This document shows, in pieces, positions 55,044-62,952 of a stretch of DNA of 64,000 nucleotides. Positions within the stretch are counted from its first letter, which is position 1. Every line of letters begins with the position of its first letter. Below the pieces are notes generated by a model, which did no database searches, was not told where the DNA came from, and saw nothing but the letters and a program-made list of their open reading frames with translations. This DNA comes from Thermodesulfobium sp. 4217-1 (GTDB taxonomy: Bacteria; Thermodesulfobiota; Thermodesulfobiia; Thermodesulfobiales; Thermodesulfobiaceae), in assembly GCF_039822205.1 (NCBI RefSeq), contig NZ_JBAGBW010000008.1, positions 1 to 64,000 on the forward strand, in the 5' to 3' direction. A program made the position numbers and the translations under genes.

Positions 55044-55454
55044 TCAAACTATAAGTATTGGGATTTTTGATTTCTCAATCAAGAATCTAGCAATGGAGTG
55101 GTGCATAATAGACGCCTCAAAGCCAGTTTTTCTACCCAGCACGATCAGGTCAACATTAAATTTTTTTGCAGCGTTATAAATTTCCATTGAAGGGCTCTCC
55201 CCTTCTTGGATTGAAATTTCATCTATAATATCTGGGTCTTTTATTTCTTTTTTTAGCTCATCTACAAGAGCACTAGCCCTTTTATATCCCGCTTCTTCGG
55301 CATCAGGGTTAAGGTCAGCAACTTGTGTAGGCATTTCAATAACATGAAAGAGTATTATTTTTGCACCACTTAATTTTGCCAACTCATAGCCTATACTCAT
55401 AACATCATGTCTTTTAGGCGTCGAATCAACTGCAAACAATATCTTCTTAAACAT
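55044..55454 (-). CDS. universal stress protein family protein
   Basis: 136 residues. MFKKILFAVDSTPKRHDVM and VDLIVLGRKTGFEASIMHHSIARFLIEKSKIPILIV match the UspA fold, with the ATP-loop glycine pattern altered at its end (HHS in place of GS). ATG 55454 follows AGGAGG by 4 bases; the longer frame has no ribosome site. It ends the module TauE-membrane protein-Usp on the minus strand. Confidence 0.9.
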   Translation of the reverse strand: MFKKILFAVDSTPKRHDVMSIGYELAKLSGAKIILFHVIEMPTQVADLNPDAEEAGYKRASALVDELKKEIKDPDIIDEISIQEGESPSMEIYNAAKKFNVDLIVLGRKTGFEASIMHHSIARFLIEKSKIPILIV

Positions 55455-55473
55455 TACTCCTCCTAAGAAATGA

Positions 55474-56442
55474 TTATATAATTGCAAACCCCTTGAGAAT
55501 GCTCATTAAGCCAGAAACAGAAAGCAAAATAATTACTAGCCACCTTACAATTCTAGGTTTTGTAAGAGCTAACAATCTGACTCCCACCTGAGAGCCCAGC
55601 ATCATGCCTACTACTGATGGCACTGCAATAATGGGCAGCACAGCGCCATTGTTTAGGTATATCCAGGCTGCCGATGTATCGGTAATAGATAATAAAAAGT
55701 TGCTAGAAGCTACTGATATCTTTAAAGGAGCTCCAAGAACCAGGTTAAAAACTGCCACATTGGCCCAGCCAGCGCCTAAACCAAACATACCAGCAATAAA
55801 CCCAACCAAAAAAAACAGTACAAGCCCAATGTGAGAATTTTGAATTTGCCAATTAATATTTTTTCTTTGTGTAATTTCATAGTAAATACCGTGTATACCA
55901 AGAATCTGAGCAATTTTGTCACGCTTGGTTATCTCAGGGAATTCAGATCTCTTGGATGTAAGAAGCACAAAACAAATTGCAAGAATAACTAATCCTAATG
56001 CAATTCTTACTATGTTTTGTGGCAAGGCCAACCCCACCATAGCACCCATAATAGAAGAGATTGATGCAATCAGAGCCATAGGCATACAAAGTCTCAGAGA
56101 AGCAAGATTTCTCATCAAAAGTCCAGGACCTGCAGAAAGCGATCCTGCCAAAGCTACCATCAAACCAGCGCCCCTTACAAAATCCATATGAAAAGGAAAA
56201 AATGTGCCAAGTATAGGCACGAAAAGGACACCGCCTCCAACACCTGCCAAGACTGCTACAATGCCTAAACCAAAACAAAAAACAAACAAAGACAGTGGCC
56301 ATATCCACCATGGAATTCCGACCGATGTCTCTTCAGCAAGGATTATATCCTTTGCAGCAAATGCATGTGGTACTAAAAAAAATACAAAAAATAAAAACAT
56401 AAAAAAGGAAAAAAACAATACTAAATTCTTTGAAGAGTTCAC
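55474..56442 (-). CDS. TauE/SafE family transporter 1
   Basis: 322 residues with an N-terminal signal-like helix and about eight further helices. GVGGGVLFVPILGTFFPF and GFIAGMFGLGAGWANVAVFNLVLGAPLKISVASSNFLLS are the paired TauE/SafE repeats. The family exports sulfite, sulfoacetate or related anions. GTG start with GGAGG 6 bases upstream. Substrate not defined; other sulfur genes in the window make a sulfur anion plausible. Confidence 0.9.
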   Translation of the reverse strand: MNSSKNLVLFFSFFMFLFFVFFLVPHAFAAKDIILAEETSVGIPWWIWPLSLFVFCFGLGIVAVLAGVGGGVLFVPILGTFFPFHMDFVRGAGLMVALAGSLSAGPGLLMRNLASLRLCMPMALIASISSIMGAMVGLALPQNIVRIALGLVILAICFVLLTSKRSEFPEITKRDKIAQILGIHGIYYEITQRKNINWQIQNSHIGLVLFFLVGFIAGMFGLGAGWANVAVFNLVLGAPLKISVASSNFLLSITDTSAAWIYLNNGAVLPIIAVPSVVGMMLGSQVGVRLLALTKPRIVRWLVIILLSVSGLMSILKGFAII

Positions 56443-56452
56443 AGTATGCCTC

Positions 56453-56884
56453 CTATTCTACTTTGAGAAATCCGCTAGCTGCCAAAGCAAGAATGGATAT
56501 CTCCAATATTACTATAAAAATCATTGCAAATTCTTTCTTCTTAATATATATTGGCAAAACTGTTAAGTAGCACAAAATTGGCACAAAAGCCAAAAAAGTA
56601 AGCGCTGCCTTTGCCATCATATCAGATTTAAAAATTAAATTCATCCAACCCCAGCCTGTTTCAATTCCAAAGCTTTCATTAAGCAGCGCAGAATTTTTTA
56701 CCCATAAGCGCGGCAGCTTATCCAAAGGTATTACGGGAGAAATCAATCCAGAAAGATAGATAAAAAAAGTAAGCAAAATAGAAAAAAGGCCAACTCTTGC
56801 CGACCACTTAAGAACAGTAGCGTATTTCTTTTGATCGATTGGCGTTTCAATATTCTGCCCGATACTGCTAGCAGTTTTTTCCAT
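56453..56884 (-). CDS. small membrane protein linked to TauE/SafE 1
   Basis: 143 residues with three hydrophobic segments (about 33-53, 94-112, 118-138) and a periplasmic loop of about 40 residues. It resembles DUF1634-like partners of TauE/SafE genes in layout, but identity is not secure. GGGAG is 9 bases before the ATG. It is the first gene of the left module. Confidence 0.72.
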   Translation of the reverse strand: MEKTASSIGQNIETPIDQKKYATVLKWSARVGLFSILLTFFIYLSGLISPVIPLDKLPRLWVKNSALLNESFGIETGWGWMNLIFKSDMMAKAALTFLAFVPILCYLTVLPIYIKKKEFAMIFIVILEISILALAASGFLKVE

Positions 56885-57270
56885 AACCCAAAACTCCCTT
56901 CAAATTTATTTGTCTATAAATTATAAGTAATGGCAAAAGCTAATTTTAATAAAGTAAAAACACCTACATGATGTAGTAAATCTTAATGTCAATTATAACA
57001 TATTCTTATGGAATTTATGTGTTTTAGTTATACATACAAAAAAAATAAAAATCTATGTCGTAAGGGATTTTGCTTACATTAATACAATGCTTTCCCTAAT
57101 AAAAACTTCATCTTTCCCCAACTATTTTTTTATATAACTAAATTTTATCATTAATACAAATAAAATTTATGAATAAATTTTATAAACGATTCGAGGAGGT
57201 GACAGAGTAATTTCGCTCAAAAGAATTTTAGTTAGTAAAGTATAAAAAATTTTAAGGGAGGGAAACAAAA
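56885..57270. other. 386-base divergent region between two TauE/SafE modules
   Basis: No normal-length gene is found. CTACATGATGTAG at 56964-56976 is a 13-base palindrome and possible operator. A strong GAGGAGG ribosome site at 57193-57199 precedes an 11-codon frame starting with ATT at 57210. The real TauE/SafE 2 ribosome site, AAGGGAGGG, comes 60 bases later. Promoters for both modules must be here, but several AT-rich candidates cannot be ranked. Confidence 0.5.
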
Positions 57271-58572
57271 ATGTTAAAAGGATTTTTCGGAGGGCTTTAT
57301 AAGACAGGAGAGTTAATTAATGAGGCTTCAAAGGCTCAGGGGAAGTGGCAGTTGGAGACAAGCAATACGATATTAATGAGGAGAAAGAAATTTTTACTCA
57401 TATTATTTCTCCCAGTGCTTGCAGGATTGGCGATGCAGTGTGCATTTGCAGCAGGACCGACATATATTGGCGGTGGGCATGCCTATATGCCTGCAGTAGC
57501 CACTACTCAAATGCTTTGCGGTATCCTTGTAATCGGTTTGTTGTCAGGCCTAATCACTGGAGTCATAGGAGCTGGAGGAGGATATGTTCTTACTCCTGCG
57601 TTAATGACGCTTGGCGTAAAGGGAATTATGGCAGTTGGAACAGATCAATTTGCAATATTTGCAAACGCAATACTTGGAACAACACTTCACAAAAAGTTAG
57701 GCAACGTAAACCTTTGGTTAGCAGTATGGTTTGTAGTAGGTTCATTCGCAGGGGTCACTATAGGAGCATCTATCAATAGGCAAATCTATGCGCTAAGTCC
57801 AGCTCTCAGCGATGCTTTTATTTCCACAGTTTATGTAATATTGCTCGGAATACTTGGATTCTACTCAACTATGGACTATATAAAGTTAAGAAAGGGACAA
57901 AAGGATACCTCAAGAAAGGCGATCATGGATGTTAGAACTGGATTCGCACGCTGGCTTCAAAACATCCCATTAAAGCCAAGAATCAAATTTGATGACCACA
58001 TATTCGAAGGCGGAATGAGCATATCTGTATACCCAGTTGTTATATGCGGCTTTATAGTAGGTTTTGTAGCAGCGATAATGGGAGTCGGTGGAGGATTCTT
58101 GACATTTCCTCTCTTTGTATATGGATTAGGAGTTTCAACCTTTACAACGGTAGGCACGGACATTCTTCAAATAATCTTTACAACAGCCTATTCGTCAATC
58201 TTTAACTATGCAATATACGGCTATATCTTTTACAGCATAGCCATAACGATGCTTCTTGGCTCCCTGATAGGAGTTCAAATCGGCGCTATGGTAACAACAT
58301 TTGTAAAGGGCACAACAATCAAGCTCTTTTATGCACTAACCATATTAGCAGGATTCGTAAACAGGCTTGCAGCACTCCCACCAAGATTATCAGATGCAAA
58401 TATTATCGCTATAAGCAAGGAAGCTTCAAGTGTCTTAACAATGATTGGAACAGTTGTATTCTTTGGATTGGTAGCGCTATTTGGATTCTTTGTGCTGTAT
58501 ACCTTTTACGCTAACGTAATAATATCAAAGAAGCCAGCCAAGGAAGTTGTCGAATCAAAGAAGATCTCTTAA
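57271..58572 (+). CDS. TauE/SafE family transporter 2, N-terminally extended
   Basis: 433 residues. A 45-residue amphipathic N-terminal extension precedes the first helix, then two TauE/SafE repeats follow: GVIGAGGGYVLTPALMTLGVKGIMAVGTDQF and AIMGVGGGFLTFPLFVYGLGVSTFTTVGTDIL. The loop between them is longer than in TauE/SafE 1. Long forms of this type are frequent in sulfate reducers. AAGGGAGGG precedes the ATG. It heads the right-hand module. Confidence 0.9.
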   Translation: MLKGFFGGLYKTGELINEASKAQGKWQLETSNTILMRRKKFLLILFLPVLAGLAMQCAFAAGPTYIGGGHAYMPAVATTQMLCGILVIGLLSGLITGVIGAGGGYVLTPALMTLGVKGIMAVGTDQFAIFANAILGTTLHKKLGNVNLWLAVWFVVGSFAGVTIGASINRQIYALSPALSDAFISTVYVILLGILGFYSTMDYIKLRKGQKDTSRKAIMDVRTGFARWLQNIPLKPRIKFDDHIFEGGMSISVYPVVICGFIVGFVAAIMGVGGGFLTFPLFVYGLGVSTFTTVGTDILQIIFTTAYSSIFNYAIYGYIFYSIAITMLLGSLIGVQIGAMVTTFVKGTTIKLFYALTILAGFVNRLAALPPRLSDANIIAISKEASSVLTMIGTVVFFGLVALFGFFVLYTFYANVIISKKPAKEVVESKKIS

Positions 58573-58599
58573 GAACAAAATACGAGAGGAGTGAAGAAG

Positions 58600-59385
58600 A
58601 TGTTATCAAATAAGAATAAGCTTCAATTAGGTCTTATAGGAATAATAAGCTTTATGGCAATGTTGGTAGTATGGCTTAGCCCTGTCGCACCAGGACACCT
58701 GACAGGACTTCAGTGGACCGATCAATTTTTCAACGGTCTTACAAAGGCATCAGCTTATCAATATCCAAAAGTGTTCAAGGATAGTGAGCGCTTTATAGGC
58801 AAAACATTTAATCTAAACTATCGTGCATCGAATGAAAACGAAGCAAAAATGCTCGAAAAGCTATATACATCCTTTGGCGCAAAGGTTGAAATTCAGGGAA
58901 CTTCTTTAGCTATTAGCGGAGACTTAGGAAGGGTGTCACAAGGAATACTCTCATATAGCGAGGACTTCTTCAACAATAGAAGAAAGGATATGACAAGCGT
59001 ATTAGGTTTTGATAGCAAAGACGGACTATATGCTATATATCTATCTCAGCAAGCCCTTGAAAAGTCCTATTTAAGAAACAATCAGGCATCAGAGCTACAA
59101 TTTGTAAGAGAAATTTTAGAAAGAGCTATAGAGCCAGCCTACAATTTTGACGGAATAGTTGCTGCTGGAGCTCCAAAGTCCGTTGAAGGAGAATATGCCC
59201 TGGGCGCCCTTAGAAGTTATCCAAGCATAGAACAAAGCCCTGTTGGGATAAAGGAAATGATAATTCTTAGCGCTTTAATAATATTTTATCTACTATATAC
59301 CTGCTGGTATGGTTTCTCGCTAATGTACCTATTAGAAGGCGCAGGAGTATCAAAGCTAAGTAAGAAGTCAAGAAAAGAAGCATAG
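58600..59385 (+). CDS. membrane-anchored protein linked to TauE/SafE 2
   Basis: 261 residues with one helix at each end (about 11-28 and 222-242) and a soluble domain of about 190 residues between, predicted outside the cytoplasm. There are no cysteines for cofactors and no named domain. ATG 58600 is chosen because AGGAG lies 8-9 bases before; GTG 58591 overlaps that site. It is the middle gene of the right module and may be a partner subunit of the transporter. Confidence 0.75.
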   Translation: MLSNKNKLQLGLIGIISFMAMLVVWLSPVAPGHLTGLQWTDQFFNGLTKASAYQYPKVFKDSERFIGKTFNLNYRASNENEAKMLEKLYTSFGAKVEIQGTSLAISGDLGRVSQGILSYSEDFFNNRRKDMTSVLGFDSKDGLYAIYLSQQALEKSYLRNNQASELQFVREILERAIEPAYNFDGIVAAGAPKSVEGEYALGALRSYPSIEQSPVGIKEMIILSALIIFYLLYTCWYGFSLMYLLEGAGVSKLSKKSRKEA

Positions 59386-59399
59386 GCAATGTTCAACAC

Positions 59400-59426
59400 A
59401 GAGGGCACATCAAATATGTGCCCTCT
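59400..59426. repeat. perfect hairpin between module genes
   Basis: AGAGGGCACAT and its complement flank CAAAT. No T run follows on either strand, so it is likely an mRNA-stability or partial-termination element between the membrane protein and Usp-like genes. Confidence 0.7.
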
Positions 59427-59461
59427 CAAGAAAAAATCTCATAAAAGGGGTGATGAAGAAG

Positions 59462-59881
59462 ATGAATCCAATATTAATAGTCATAAAAGATATAAAAAAC
59501 GATAAAAATGTCTTAAAAGGAGGATTCGAAAAGGCGATAGAAGAAGGAAGACCTGCAGTCATAGCTAAGATAATAGAAAAATCAGAGCACCTTGGAGTTT
59601 ACAACCCAGAAGCAGAGGAATATTTCGTCCAAAAAGCGTGGCAGGAAATCGAAAAGGCGATTGAAGATGGAAGAAGACTAGGAATAAATGCTTATGGAAT
59701 CGTGAAAATAGGCTTGCTAGAAGAAAAGATAGATGAAGTAGCAAAGGAAGTAAAAGCAAAACTCGTAGTGATTGGGCAAAAGAAATTGAGTGGTCTTAAA
59801 AAACTCGTGTTTGGCCACGGCATCACAGAAGAGGGAAGCTTTGAAAACGTTTGTCCGGTATTACTAATAGGGAAAAAATAA
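59462..59881 (+). CDS. universal-stress-protein-like protein
   Basis: 139 residues. NPILIVIKDIKNDKNVLKGGFEKAIEEG, KAKLVVIGQKKLSGLKKLVFGHGITEEGSFENVCPVLLIGKK fit the UspA fold with a near-standard G-x2-L...G-x9 segment. ATG 59462 is preferred because AAGGGGTG is well spaced; two starts further upstream are too close to it. It ends the right module, mirroring the Usp of the left one. Confidence 0.8.
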   Translation: MNPILIVIKDIKNDKNVLKGGFEKAIEEGRPAVIAKIIEKSEHLGVYNPEAEEYFVQKAWQEIEKAIEDGRRLGINAYGIVKIGLLEEKIDEVAKEVKAKLVVIGQKKLSGLKKLVFGHGITEEGSFENVCPVLLIGKK

Positions 59882-59940
59882 GTAACGTCCTTTAAGCAAT
59901 AAACATTTTTTGTGCTAAAATTATTAAAAAAAGTGGGGGT

Positions 59941-60906
59941 ATTAAGACCTTTAAAAACTTTAATCTGTCAATTTTAAATTTAGCAAAAAAGCCATATCTA
60001 TTTCTAATAGCTATTTTAATATGCGCATTTTTAGCTTTTTTATGTTTTGTTATGAGGGCAGATTTCAGCTTAGAACCCAGCACATATATTAATCTAAACG
60101 AAAGGCTTTCCAATAGCTATTTAGAAAGGGACAAAACCGACATACTAAGGGTGGTGGTCTCGTCGACCCTCAGTCCAAAAGAGACAATTCACACCTATCA
60201 GCCTTTGCTCCAATATATCTCAAAAAAAACTGGTCTACAATGCATCCTAATACAAAAAAAGACAAATTTTGAAATCAAAGATTTGTTCAACTCTAAAGCG
60301 GTAGATATAGGAATAATAACGGCAAGCGCATATGTCCTTGATCAGGATCAGATGGACATTTTGGCGATACCTGTAATAAATAATGACTTAACTTTTTCAT
60401 CAGTTATAGTCTCAAACAAAAATAATATAAGAACATTTGAAGATTTAAAAGGAAAATCAATAGCATTTACCGATATCGCATCCTTTTCTGGATATCTTAT
60501 ACCCTTATACTATCTCAGAGAAAATAATTTGGATATAAACTACTTTTCCAATCACATTTTTACATTTAATAGTTCTGACTCTATTCGCGCTCTCTTAGAA
60601 AACATCGTAGATGCTGCAGCTTTAAATAGTAAATTTTTTAGAACCTATGTAAAAGAAAACCCTGAAATGTCAGAAAATCTACATATTGTCTGGCAATCTC
60701 CAATCAGAATCGGAAACCCGCCAATCGTAGCCAGAAAAAATATAAGTCCCGAGGTTGAAAAAAAAGTTAAAGATGTATTATTAAATATGTCCAACGATCC
60801 TGAAGGACAAAGAATTCTCAAAAATATGGGATACGACAACTTCTCCAGACCACAATCATTACTATATTTGCCTATAAAAATGATACTGCGAAAACTCGAA
60901 CAATGA
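59941..60906 (+). CDS. PhnD-like periplasmic binding protein, anchored, probable ATT start
   Basis: The PhnD/TtrS-type fold is clear: ILRVVVSSTLSPKETIHTYQPLLQYISKKTG, then VDIGIITASAYVLDQ, LKGKSIAFTDIASFSGYLIPLYYL and VDAAALNSKFF. The first ATG (60052) would leave out an in-frame helix (YLFLIAILICAFLAFLCFV) needed for export. The frame is open upstream to ATT 59941, next to a GGGGG ribosome-like run, without ATG, GTG or TTG in between. This gives 321 residues. ATGA overlap with the kinase gene implies a sensing role; the ligand is unknown. Confidence 0.85.
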   Translation: MKTFKNFNLSILNLAKKPYLFLIAILICAFLAFLCFVMRADFSLEPSTYINLNERLSNSYLERDKTDILRVVVSSTLSPKETIHTYQPLLQYISKKTGLQCILIQKKTNFEIKDLFNSKAVDIGIITASAYVLDQDQMDILAIPVINNDLTFSSVIVSNKNNIRTFEDLKGKSIAFTDIASFSGYLIPLYYLRENNLDINYFSNHIFTFNSSDSIRALLENIVDAAALNSKFFRTYVKENPEMSENLHIVWQSPIRIGNPPIVARKNISPEVEKKVKDVLLNMSNDPEGQRILKNMGYDNFSRPQSLLYLPIKMILRKLEQ

Positions 60907-62300
60907 GCTTAAAAACAAAGATTTTAATTATCAATATATTTTCAATATTTATAATAACTTTAGGGATAGCTTTAGAAATAAAGATCGTACTAACACAAAA
61001 TCTTGAAGATAGGCTGATTCTGAGGACTAACAACATAGCATCCAACCTCTCGGACAGCGTAATAGAACCACTATTATCAAATAATATTTATTTTGTTCAT
61101 CAGATCCTTGTGCAATACAAAGAAAACAATCCTGAGGTAAGTTATATAAACATAATAGGCAACCAAAAAGAGGTACTTAGCAGCACCTTTAGCAATGGCT
61201 TTCCAAAAGAGCTTTATCTTTTACAAACTAGCGACACAGGGAACAATACAGAGGTATTTTCCTCTGAAATAGGTAAAATTATCGATATTAAATATCCTAT
61301 TGCAGATGGCTCTTTCGGATATATCCACGTTGGTGTCACAGAAAAAGAGGTTGAAAAAAGAATACAAGAAATAATAGAAACGATTCTTTTGTTTGGTTTC
61401 TTTATTAACCTGCTAGCCTCTGTTTTACTTTACAAGCTTACAAATTCAATAACCAATAATTTAAAAAAGCTGACTTTATACGCAAAAAGCATAGCTATTG
61501 GCAATAGCGTTTCTCAACCAGATATAAAAGCCGATGATGAGGTAAAAGAACTCTTTACGTCATTCAGGCACATGCTCATGTCGCTGGAAATATCCTCAAA
61601 AGAAGAAATAAAACTAATTACAAAGTTAAAAGATGAAGAAAGAAAAAGAGAACTTCTAAAAAAGACTATGGAGACGCTCGAGAAAGAAAGAAAAAGAATT
61701 TCGATGGAGATACACGATTCGGTAATGCAAAATCTTGCATCTATAAATATAATGCTAAAGATAATCCAATCAAGGCTAAATCAACAAGAAAAATTAGAAA
61801 TAGAAAATTTACAAAAATTAATAGAAGATACAATAGAAGAGCTCAGAAACATCGCAAGAAATCTTAGGCCGCCTCAATTAGAAAAATTGGGTTTAAAATC
61901 AAGTTTAGAATCTTTTTTTGATGAGATAGAAAAAAGACATAATTTAAAAATAGATTTTGACTTTACAATAAGTGAAGAAAAATTAGATTGGACCTGGTCA
62001 ATTAACATCTATAGGATAATTCAAGAGGCCATATCCAATATTGTCAAGCACACAAGTGCAGATATCGCCGTCGTTTTAATAAAAGAATTAGATGACAAAA
62101 TTGAGCTCGAGATAAGAGATAATGGAGAAGGATTTAATGTCGAGGACACCTTAAATAAAAAGGCAACTCGTCTTGGAATAATTGATATGAGAGAAAGGGC
62201 AAAAACATATGGAGGCCAATTTAATATAAGTTCCACAAAAGGAGGTGGTACAGTTGTCAAAATCTCTTTCCCAAAACCTAAAAACAATGATATTAGTTGA
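60903..62300 (+). CDS. NarL-type sensor histidine kinase
   Basis: 465 residues: helix (about 8-28), periplasmic sensor part (30-155), helix (about 160-180), HAMP-like linker, then HisKA_3 with KERKRISMEIHDSVMQNLASI (phospho-His) and HATPase with EAISNIVKHTSA (N box), IRDNGEGFN and STKGGGTVVKI. It should respond to the PhnD-like protein and phosphorylate the next regulator. Overlaps both neighbours. Confidence 0.94.
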   Translation: MSLKTKILIINIFSIFIITLGIALEIKIVLTQNLEDRLILRTNNIASNLSDSVIEPLLSNNIYFVHQILVQYKENNPEVSYINIIGNQKEVLSSTFSNGFPKELYLLQTSDTGNNTEVFSSEIGKIIDIKYPIADGSFGYIHVGVTEKEVEKRIQEIIETILLFGFFINLLASVLLYKLTNSITNNLKKLTLYAKSIAIGNSVSQPDIKADDEVKELFTSFRHMLMSLEISSKEEIKLITKLKDEERKRELLKKTMETLEKERKRISMEIHDSVMQNLASINIMLKIIQSRLNQQEKLEIENLQKLIEDTIEELRNIARNLRPPQLEKLGLKSSLESFFDEIEKRHNLKIDFDFTISEEKLDWTWSINIYRIIQEAISNIVKHTSADIAVVLIKELDDKIELEIRDNGEGFNVEDTLNKKATRLGIIDMRERAKTYGGQFNISSTKGGGTVVKISFPKPKNNDIS

Positions 62301-62952
62301 CGATCATGCCATATTGAGAGCAGGTTTAAAGGCATTGATCCAAGAACATCAAGAAAAATTTAACGTAATTGACGAAGCTTCAAGCGGAAAAGAAGCTGTT
62401 GAAAAAATAAAGAGACTGCAGCCAGACATAGCTGTATTAGACATTTCTTTGCCAGACTCAAGCGGGTTAGACTTAATAGATTCAATCAAATCCAGCTCTC
62501 CAAATACAAAAATTCTTATATTAAGCATGTTTGAAGATGAAACTATGATAGTTAAGGCATTGAAAATGGGGGCAAATGGATTTGTGCCAAAAAGATTGGC
62601 TTACGATGAGCTGATTGAAGCTCTTGAAACAATTTCAAACACAGAGGATACTTATATTCCATCATGTCTTGCAAAAACAGTCTTGAGAGGAATGTTAAAC
62701 AATGAGAAAAAGGTAAAACTCAGTACAAGAGAAAGCCAGGTCCTAAGATATACAGCCTTAGGATATGGAAACAAAGAAATGGCAAACAAACTTAATCTAT
62801 CAGTAAAAACAATAGAAACCTACAAGCTCAGGATTTCAGAAAAAATAAATGCTCAAAAAAAGTCTGATCTTGTAAAATACGCGATAAAAGAGGGCCTTCT
62901 AAAAGAAGAGGAAACAATAGACACATTAAATCATGATGACACATCTCAATAG
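62254..62952 (+). CDS. NarL/FixJ-type response regulator
   Basis: 232 residues: receiver with VDDHAILRAG and phospho-Asp in VLDISLPDSSG, and a LuxR helix-turn-helix (STRESQVLRYTALGYGNKEMANKLNLSVKTIETYKLRI). TTG 62254 is taken because AGGAGG is 8 bases upstream inside the kinase gene; GTG 62245 overlaps that site. It probably controls the permease directly after it and possibly the TauE modules upstream. Confidence 0.94.
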   Translation: MSKSLSQNLKTMILVDDHAILRAGLKALIQEHQEKFNVIDEASSGKEAVEKIKRLQPDIAVLDISLPDSSGLDLIDSIKSSSPNTKILILSMFEDETMIVKALKMGANGFVPKRLAYDELIEALETISNTEDTYIPSCLAKTVLRGMLNNEKKVKLSTRESQVLRYTALGYGNKEMANKLNLSVKTIETYKLRISEKINAQKKSDLVKYAIKEGLLKEEETIDTLNHDDTSQ

